Assembly: GCA_937981305.1 (NCBI GenBank)
Contig: CALJPB010000041.1
Span: 1-7,663, forward strand
Length of the DNA: 7,663 nt
Source of the DNA: an uncultured Selenomonas sp.
GTDB lineage: Bacteria; Bacillota; Negativicutes; Selenomonadales; Selenomonadaceae
Direction: 5' to 3'
The notes beneath the pieces were generated by a model that saw only the letters and a program-made list of their open reading frames with translations, made no database searches and was not told where the DNA came from. Below, in pieces: positions 1 through 4,363 of the stretch (positions within the stretch are counted from its first letter, which is position 1; every line of letters begins with the position of its first letter). The position numbers were made by a program, and so were the translations under genes.

Positions 1-1123
1 TCTCGAGAATGACCGCCTGCTTGATCGGGTTGTGCTGCGCGTCCATCGTGATCGTACCCGTGCCGACGACGAGATTCTTTGTCTCCTCGATTGCCTTGCG
101 CAGTGCCTCGGGATCATCCGACCCTGCGCGTTTCAGCGCATCCACGAGCAGTTTGCCCGCGTCATAGCCGAGTGCCGCGAAGACGTTCGGCGCATGGTTG
201 TATTCCTTCTGGAACGCCTCGATGAAGGGGCGAACCGATTCGTCTTTATCGGAGTAGTGCGTGCTGAAGTACGTGTTGTTGAGAGCCGCTGCGCCCGCCA
301 GCTCGGCGACCTTCGGATCGTCCCAGCCGTCCGTGCCGATGATGGGCGCGGTGATGCCGATCTCGCGTGCCTGCTTGACGATCTTGCCGACTTCTTCATA
401 GTAGGCGGGAACGAAGATGACATCCGCATTCGCCGCACGCAGACGCGTGAGCGTCGCCTTGAAGTCCTGATCCTTGGCGAGGAATCCCTCGGTCATGAGT
501 ACCTGACCGCCGCCCGCCGTAAAGACCTTCGTAAAGACCTCGGCAAGGCTCTTGGAGTAGTCCGTCGAGTTGTCGATGTAGATGACCGCCGTCTTTGCCT
601 TGAGCGTGTCCAGTGCGAACTTCGCCATGACATCGCCCTGCTGCGGGTCGATGAAGCAGCTGCGGAAAATCCACGGCTTCACCGTGCCGTTCTCCACGGT
701 GACATCCACCGCCGTCGCATCCGGTGCGATGACGGGAACCTTGTTGTCCGTCGCCACCTGTGACTCTGCGATGACGTTGCCCGTCGTCGCAGGACCGACG
801 ATTGCGCGGACGTGATCGTCGGAGATCAGCTTTGTCGCCGCATTGATCGACTCCGCCGCCTCGGACTTGTTGTCCGCCTCGACAAGCACAATCTTCTTGC
901 CATTGATGCCGCCCGCATCATTTGCTTCCTTAATCGCGAGCTTCAGACCCTCCAGCGTCGACATACCGTAGTTCGCCGTATTGCCCGTCATCTCGAAGTT
1001 CGCACCGATGCGGATCTCGTCCGACTTCGCCGTGTCGCCGCCACAGCCTGCAAGAGCCGTGCCGAGCAGTGCCGTACCGATGAGTGCGGCAGCAAGGCGC
1101 AGTGCCTTTCCTCCAAATACCAT
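1..1123 (-). CDS. livK: ABC transporter substrate-binding lipoprotein, branched-chain amino acid (LivK) family; C-terminus beyond the window
   Basis: The protein is the extracytoplasmic ligand-binding component of an ABC importer of the Leu/Ile/Val-binding (type I periplasmic-binding) family. The 374 visible residues start with a lipoprotein signal: basic K6/R9, a hydrophobic stretch, and a lipobox LAGC with Cys27 as the lipid-anchored residue. The mature part opens with IRIGANFEMTG (residues 37-47), a typical first strand of the family, followed by GGINGKK (71-77), AIVGPATTG (107-115, the usual ligand-contacting loop) and a second lobe with DVIFVPAYY (234-242). The ATG at 1123 is preceded by AGGGGG about 7 nt upstream and by a good promoter. 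By family length only some 10-20 residues are missing at the left edge. Permease and ATPase genes (livHMGF) would be expected further left but cannot be seen. The ligand is unknown. Divergence from lysA hints at amino-acid uptake, but that is inference. Confidence 0.9.
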   Translation of the reverse strand, partial: MVFGGKALRLAAALIGTALLGTALAGCGGDTAKSDEIRIGANFEMTGNTANYGMSTLEGLKLAIKEANDAGGINGKKIVLVEADNKSEAAESINAATKLISDDHVRAIVGPATTGNVIAESQVATDNKVPVIAPDATAVDVTVENGTVKPWIFRSCFIDPQQGDVMAKFALDTLKAKTAVIYIDNSTDYSKSLAEVFTKVFTAGGGQVLMTEGFLAKDQDFKATLTRLRAANADVIFVPAYYEEVGKIVKQAREIGITAPIIGTDGWDDPKVAELAGAAALNNTYFSTHYSDKDESVRPFIEAFQKEYNHAPNVFAALGYDAGKLLVDALKRAGSDDPEALRKAIEETKNLVVGTGTITMDAQHNPIKQAVILE

Positions 1124-1173
1124 GATAATACCCCCTGTTCAGCTCCCCATATAAAGGAAAAAATATAGCCCCC

Positions 1174-1202
1174 ATTATAGGGGAGAGCGGCGAGTTCGTC
1201 AA
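1174..1202 (-). promoter_or_regulatory. Sigma-A-type promoter of the livK-like gene
   Basis: On the minus strand, TTGACG (1197-1202) is followed after exactly 17 bp by TATAAT (1174-1179). The predicted start lies near 1167, giving a leader of about 44 nt before the ATG at 1123. The -10 box is framed by CCCC (1170-1173) and GGGG (1180-1183). A wider imperfect inverted repeat pairs CTCCCC plus TATA (1143-1153) with TATAGGGGAG (1176-1185). Either could be an operator, but no regulator can be named from sequence. Confidence 0.8.
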
Positions 1203-1212
1203 GGTATACAAT

Positions 1213-1242
1213 TTGACAGAGGTGTTTTTTCGTTGCTATAAT
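1213..1242 (+). promoter_or_regulatory. Consensus promoter of lysA, extended -10
   Basis: A perfect TTGACA (1213-1218) and a perfect TATAAT (1237-1242) are separated by 18 bp. A TG one base upstream of the -10 (1234-1235) makes it an extended -10. Transcription should start near 1248, leaving a leader of only about 30 nt. That leaves no room for a lysine riboswitch (L box) or a leader-peptide attenuator. Strong, largely constitutive expression is the simplest reading. Confidence 0.88.
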
Positions 1243-1266
1243 GGGACAACTTATTTGCGGGCTTTG

Positions 1267-1273
1267 AGGGAGG
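1267..1273 (+). promoter_or_regulatory. Ribosome binding site that fixes the lysA start
   Basis: AGGGAGG ends 5 nt before the ATG at 1279. The same reading frame is open further upstream to a TTG at 1213, but that TTG is the -35 box of the lysA promoter and would not be in the transcript. The ATG at 1279 is therefore chosen. Confidence 0.88.
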
Positions 1274-1278
1274 AAATT

Positions 1279-2538
1279 ATGAACGAAAAGACATTTCCGC
1301 TCAGCGTCGAGGAGACACACGCGCTGATCGAGCGATACCCGACCCCGTTCCACATCTACGACGAGGCGAAGATCCGTGCGAACTTCCGCCGTCTGCGCGA
1401 TGCCTTTGCATGGGCGCCGGGCTTTCGTGAGCACTTCGCCGTGAAGGCACTGCCGAACCCGCGCATCGTGCAGATCCTCCACGAGGAGGGCGCGGGGACG
1501 GACTGCAGCAGTCTCGCCGAACTCCTCATCTCCGAGGCGGCGGGCGTGACGGGCGAGGAGATCATGCTCACCTCGAACGATACCCCCGCCGACGAGTTCC
1601 AAAAGGCAATCGACCTCGGCGCGGTCATCAACCTTGACGACATCACACATCTGGACTATCTGGCAAAGAATGCAGGTCTGCCCGAAGTGCTGAGCTTTCG
1701 CTATAACCCGGGCGACCTCATCGAGGGCAACGACATTATCGGCAAGCCGATGGAGGCGAAATACGGGCTGACGCGCCCGCAGCTCTTTGAGGCATATGCG
1801 CGTGCGCGGGAGATGGGCGTACAGCACTTCGGTCTGCATACGATGGTGATTTCGGCAGAGCGGCGCACGGGTGCGTTTCTCCTCACGGCGCGGATCATGT
1901 TCGAGCTGGCGGCGGAGATGAAGGCACGGCTCGGCATTCACCCCGCGTTCATCAATCTCGGCGGCGGCTTCGGCATCCCGTACCGTCCCGAGGAAAGCCC
2001 CGTCAACTACACCGCCGTCGGCGCGGGCATTCGGCGGCTCTACAACGAGATCCTTGCACCCGTCGGACTCGATGATGTCGCCATTCGAACGGAGAGCGGG
2101 CGTGCCATGACGGGGGATGCGGGCTGGCTCGTCTCCACCGCGATCCATCGGAAGGACACCTATAAACACTACATCGGGCTTGACTCCTGCATGGCGAACC
2201 TCATGCGCCCCGCCATGTACGGCGCATATCACCACATCACTGTGCTCGGCAAGGAGAACGCGCCCGCCGACCACATTTATGACATCACGGGCTCGCTCTG
2301 TGAGAACAATGACAAATTCGCCATTGACCGCGCCCTCCCGCAGATCGACATCGGCGATGTGGTCATCATCCACGATACGGGTGCACACGGCAGTGCGATG
2401 GGGTTCAACTACAACGGCAAACTCCACTGCGCCGAACTCCTGCGCCGCACGGACGGCAGCATCGAACTGATCCGCCGCGCCCAGACGATTGACGACTACT
2501 TTGCCACGCTGAAATACGATGGCGGGCTGATGCAATAG
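1279..2538 (+). CDS. lysA: Diaminopimelate decarboxylase-type PLP enzyme
   Basis: The enzyme is predicted to decarboxylate meso-diaminopimelate to L-lysine, the last step of lysine synthesis, in the cytoplasm using PLP. The 419 residues show the fold-type III order. A barrel entry TPFHIYD (22-28) comes first. The PLP lysine is K56 in FAVKALPNP. GTDCSS (73-78) and NLGGGFG (226-232, phosphate-binding glycines) follow, then ESGR (272-275). The C-terminal domain has NLMRPAMYGAYHH (307-319), the catalytic-type CENND (341-345) and a tyrosine in NYNGK (377-381). The overall pattern matches, from memory, a clade of about 420-residue LysA proteins in Clostridia and Negativicutes rather than the E. coli type. 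One oddity is that the HIGS motif, whose histidine normally stacks on PLP, reads GLHTMVIS (185-192). A carboxynorspermidine or other amino-acid decarboxylase is a less likely alternative. The gene is monocistronic, with its own promoter and a strong terminator 5 bp after the stop. Confidence 0.9.
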   Translation: MNEKTFPLSVEETHALIERYPTPFHIYDEAKIRANFRRLRDAFAWAPGFREHFAVKALPNPRIVQILHEEGAGTDCSSLAELLISEAAGVTGEEIMLTSNDTPADEFQKAIDLGAVINLDDITHLDYLAKNAGLPEVLSFRYNPGDLIEGNDIIGKPMEAKYGLTRPQLFEAYARAREMGVQHFGLHTMVISAERRTGAFLLTARIMFELAAEMKARLGIHPAFINLGGGFGIPYRPEESPVNYTAVGAGIRRLYNEILAPVGLDDVAIRTESGRAMTGDAGWLVSTAIHRKDTYKHYIGLDSCMANLMRPAMYGAYHHITVLGKENAPADHIYDITGSLCENNDKFAIDRALPQIDIGDVVIIHDTGAHGSAMGFNYNGKLHCAELLRRTDGSIELIRRAQTIDDYFATLKYDGGLMQ

Positions 2539-2543
2539 AAAAC

Positions 2544-2585
2544 AAAAACGGTGTCTCCACAAAGATGTGTAGAGACACCGTTTTT
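2544..2585. terminator. Bidirectional rho-independent terminator between lysA and the redox operon
   Basis: A perfect 14-bp inverted repeat pairs 2544-2557 (AAAAACGGTGTCTC) with 2572-2585. After one C/A mismatch, ACA/TGT pairs inside it, leaving a 6-nt apical loop. Past a one-base bulge, 2538-2543 (GAAAAC) also pairs with 2587-2592 (GTTTTC), so the full stem reaches more than 20 bp. Each strand ends in a T run after the GC-containing stem, so it can stop lysA rightwards and the glutaredoxin operon leftwards. The extended stem begins at the last base of the lysA stop codon and ends 7 bp before the glutaredoxin stop. Confidence 0.94.
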
Positions 2586-2598
2586 CGTTTTCAAACAA

Positions 2599-2835
2599 TT
2601 ACGTTATAATCCCGAGAATCTTGTCCAGTTTTGCGCGGTCATAGCTGACGGCGAACTCTTTGCCGTCAGCCGTGGTGACGGGAACGATGGTATCGCCCGA
2701 GAGACGGCGGCACTCCTCGCGCGCCGCCGCGTCCTGCTCGATGTTGAACTCCTCGTAGGGGATGCCGCGATATTTGAGGTACTTCTTGACCTTGACACAC
2801 CACGGGCAGACCGTGATGGAGTAGACCTTGACCAT
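2599..2835 (-). CDS. Glutaredoxin-like protein with CPWC active site (second tandem copy)
   Basis: This 78-residue thioredoxin-fold protein has the size of small glutaredoxins and NrdH redoxins. It starts with a beta strand and the redox motif CPWC (C10, C13), followed by a basic helix KVKKYL. The cis-proline is P52 in TIVPV (49-53), and a C-terminal helix DRAKLDKIL closes the fold. It should reduce disulfides in cytoplasmic partners such as ribonucleotide reductase, peroxiredoxin or methionine sulfoxide reductase; the partner cannot be told from sequence. Its ribosome binding site AAGGAGG (2843-2849) overlaps the TAA of the upstream glutaredoxin, which implies coupled translation. It is the last gene of the operon, just before the shared terminator. 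An ungapped hand alignment with its neighbour gives about 30 identities over 76 positions, so this is an old duplication. Confidence 0.9.
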   Translation of the reverse strand: MVKVYSITVCPWCVKVKKYLKYRGIPYEEFNIEQDAAAREECRRLSGDTIVPVTTADGKEFAVSYDRAKLDKILGIIT

Positions 2836-2847
2836 AGCCGCTCCTCC

Positions 2848-3078
2848 TTAGATGCCGAGGAGGCGGTCGATGGCGGGCTGATCGAAGCCGCGCACGTATT
2901 CTCCGCTGTCCGCGAGAATGACGGGACACGCGCCCTCGCCCGTGAGCTTTACGAGATCATCGTAGGCGGCGGGTTCCTTCTCGATGTCGCGCACCGTGTA
3001 GGCGACACCCTTCTTGTCGAGATACTTCTTTGCCTTCGTGCACCACGGGCACGCGTCGAACGAAAAAACCTGAATCAT
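2848..3078 (-). CDS. Glutaredoxin-like protein with CPWC active site (first tandem copy)
   Basis: This is a 76-residue thioredoxin-fold redoxin with CPWC (C10, C13) after the first strand, a following basic helix TKAKKYL, cis-proline P52, and GFD (64-66) near the C-terminal helix as in typical bacterial glutaredoxins. The residue before the cis-proline is cysteine (GACPV, C51), where glutaredoxins usually have valine. That places a third cysteine close to the active-site disulfide. The ATG at 3078 has AGGAGG (3087-3092) 8 nt upstream and follows the reductase gene by 19 bp. The setting suggests that electrons come from the neighbouring flavoprotein rather than from glutathione; this is inference. 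The client protein is unknown. Confidence 0.9.
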   Translation of the reverse strand: MIQVFSFDACPWCTKAKKYLDKKGVAYTVRDIEKEPAAYDDLVKLTGEGACPVILADSGEYVRGFDQPAIDRLLGI

Positions 3079-3097
3079 GGGAATGTCCTCCTCTATA

Positions 3098-4030
3098 TCA
3101 CTTCTTCAAACCCGCAAGATACTTCTCCGCGTGGAGCGCGGCGGTTGTGCCGTCGGCGGCAGCGGTCGTCAGCTGATGGATCTCCTTCACGCGGATATCG
3201 CCCGCGACAAAGACCCCCGGGATCTCCGTGCGGCAGTTCTCGTCCGCTGCGATGTAGCCCGTCTCCGTGAGCTTCAGCTGCCCTACAAAGAGGTCGGTAT
3301 TCGGGAGAACACCGATGTTGACGAAGATGCTGTCCACAGGCAGCGTCTCCGTCTTGCCCGTGTCCTTGTGCAGGAGATCGACAGACGTGAGACGATCCTC
3401 GCCGTTCAGATGCGTGATCTCCGTCTCAAGCATGACCGTCACCTTCGGATTCGCATAGAGCGCATCCTGCGAGGACTTGTCCGCGCGCAGCTGCGAGCGG
3501 TGGATGAGGTAGAGATGCGACGCATACTTCGTGAGGAAGTTCGCCGCATCGACCGCCGCATTGCCGCCGCCCATCACCGAGATCACCTTGTCTTGATACG
3601 TGTGCCCGTCGCACAGCTCACAGTAGTGCACGCCACGGTTGAAGTAGTGCGGCTCCTGCGGCAGCGGCAGCTTGCGGCGGTTCATTCCAGAGGCGATGAT
3701 GATGACGGGCGTCTCGTAGATGTACGTCTCCGTCTCCACGATCTTTGGCGTGGATTTGAGGTCGACGCGCTCGATGCGGTCGAACTCGTCGATCTCCGCG
3801 CCGAAATTCGTCGCCTGCTTTTCGAGTGTGCCGATCAGCTCCATCCCGCTCACGCGCTCAAAGCCCGGATAGTTCTCGATGTCCGCCGCCGTCGCGATCT
3901 GTCCGCCGACGAGCGAGTTCTCAAGCACGAGCGTCCTGAGGTTCATGCGCCCGCAGTAGAGGGCGGCGGTCAGCCCCGCCATGCCCGCGCCGATGATGAC
4001 GACATCCTTTTGAATGTGTTCCTTTGCCAT
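3098..4030 (-). CDS. trxB: Thioredoxin reductase-like flavoprotein
   Basis: This 310-residue FAD enzyme passes electrons from NAD(P)H through a CxxC disulfide to a small redoxin. Visible landmarks in order: FAD Rossmann motif GAGMAG (14-19), QIATAADIENYPG (44-56, the usual isoalloxazine-side loop), redox centre CELCDG (C137, C140; E. coli TrxB has CATCDG), nucleotide Rossmann motif GGGNAA (154-159), HRSQLR (177-182) where E. coli has HRRxxxR for the NADPH 2'-phosphate, and the C-terminal FAD contact VFVAGDIR (273-280). Length fits low-molecular-weight TrxB. The start at 4030 is chosen because AAAGGAG lies 8 nt upstream. An in-frame ATG at 4078 lacks a clear ribosome site and would only add a 16-residue non-conserved tail. 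It heads an operon with two glutaredoxins, so its true substrate may be these rather than thioredoxin. Confidence 0.93.
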   Translation of the reverse strand: MAKEHIQKDVVIIGAGMAGLTAALYCGRMNLRTLVLENSLVGGQIATAADIENYPGFERVSGMELIGTLEKQATNFGAEIDEFDRIERVDLKSTPKIVETETYIYETPVIIIASGMNRRKLPLPQEPHYFNRGVHYCELCDGHTYQDKVISVMGGGNAAVDAANFLTKYASHLYLIHRSQLRADKSSQDALYANPKVTVMLETEITHLNGEDRLTSVDLLHKDTGKTETLPVDSIFVNIGVLPNTDLFVGQLKLTETGYIAADENCRTEIPGVFVAGDIRVKEIHQLTTAAADGTTAALHAEKYLAGLKK

Positions 4031-4038
4031 GGACTCAT

Positions 4039-4045
4039 CTCCTTT
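4039..4045 (-). promoter_or_regulatory. Ribosome binding site that fixes the trxB start
   Basis: The minus strand reads AAAGGAG, 8 nt before the ATG at 4030, and supports the 310-residue form over the 326-residue form starting at 4078. Confidence 0.82.
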
Positions 4046-4119
4046 TGCCCCTCCCTTGCGGAACGGGCGAAAATACATATCTGTCGGAAGGTTTTGTAGT
4101 TACATTGACCTTTTGATTT

Positions 4120-4138
4120 ATTATAACACATCTGTCAA
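4120..4138 (-). promoter_or_regulatory. Putative promoter of the trxB-glutaredoxin operon
   Basis: The minus strand carries a consensus TATAAT (4120-4125) preceded by TG at the extended -10 position. A perfect TTGACA lies at 4133-4138, but only 7 bp away, which is too close to serve as the -35 for this -10. The likely reading is an extended -10 promoter starting near 4113 with a leader of about 80 nt. TTATAATAAAT also resembles half of a PerR-type operator, but no matching second half is present. Confidence 0.5.
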
Positions 4139-4181
4139 GTAATTTTAGATGTTTATGGATAGAAACTATGAAATAAAGCAC

Positions 4182-4211
4182 AAAAATAGCCCACACTCCA
4201 CTGTGGACTAT
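4182..4211 (-). terminator. Rho-independent terminator downstream of the TonB receptor-porin gene
   Basis: On the minus strand ATAGTCCACA (4202-4211) pairs with TGTGGGCTAT (4186-4195) over 10 bp, including one G-T wobble. It encloses a 6-nt loop and is followed by TTTTT (4182-4186). In the plus direction the wobble becomes a C/A mismatch, so leftward termination is favoured. It lies about 150 nt past the stop codon of the gene it serves, leaving an unusually long 3' untranslated region. Confidence 0.8.
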
Positions 4212-4218
4212 CTTTGCT

Positions 4219-4295
4219 GTGTATTATATTTTAGGAGAGCTTTGGAAACATCCGAGGACATTCCCTAACGAAAGCCTGAATAAAATATAGCACAT
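4219..4295. repeat. Folded inverted-repeat element in the 3' untranslated region
   Basis: A perfect 9-bp inverted repeat pairs TATATTTTA (4225-4233) with TAAAATATA (4281-4289). It extends outwards past one mismatch and one wobble to TGT/ACA at 4220-4222 and 4292-4294. Inside, GCTTT (4239-4243) pairs with AAAGC (4271-4275), and GGAA (4244-4247) with TTCC (4261-4264), giving a long multi-part hairpin. No riboswitch class was recognised, and no reading frame fits. It may be a 3' stabilising structure, a small RNA or a mobile-repeat remnant. Confidence 0.5.
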
Positions 4296-4323
4296 CTGAG
4301 AGTGAAAATCAATAGGTGTTTGA

Positions 4324-4363
4324 GAAAAATTTTCAGCGAAATGTGGAGTGCGGAAAAATTTTC
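4324..4363. repeat. Two direct copies of GAAAAATTTTC next to the receptor-porin stop codon
   Basis: The 11-bp word GAAAAATTTTC occurs at 4324-4334 and 4353-4363, starting 29 bp apart. The second copy directly abuts the TAA stop at 4364. The word is one base off a perfect palindrome. Function is unknown. AT-rich runs of this kind also arise by chance in intergenic DNA. Confidence 0.45.

Noticed and set aside
32..763. A 243-codon plus-strand frame opposite the livK-like gene
   Set aside because: The minus strand encodes a clear lipoprotein binding protein here. The plus-strand product is Arg-rich and without motifs.
1213..1278. A 22-residue N-terminal extension of LysA from TTG at 1213
   Set aside because: The TTG is the -35 box of the lysA promoter, so it lies upstream of the transcript. 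A good ribosome binding site precedes the ATG at 1279.
988..2598. A 536-codon open frame on the minus strand across lysA
   Set aside because: It lies opposite a well-supported enzyme gene, crosses both promoters and the terminator, and its translation is Arg/Val/His-rich with no recognisable domain. It is an antisense artefact of high GC third positions.
4031..4078. A 16-residue N-terminal extension of the reductase from ATG at 4078
   Set aside because: No convincing ribosome binding site precedes it, whereas AAAGGAG is correctly spaced before the ATG at 4030, and TrxB proteins normally begin a few residues before the FAD motif.
3077..4099. A 340-codon plus-strand frame opposite trxB
   Set aside because: It is fully antisense to a canonical flavoprotein gene, with Arg/Leu/Val-dominated translation and no ribosome binding site seen.
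4212..4320. A riboswitch such as a cobalamin element linked to the TonB receptor
   Set aside because: The structured segment lies downstream of the receptor gene, not in its leader, and no conserved cobalamin-box or other riboswitch motif is visible.
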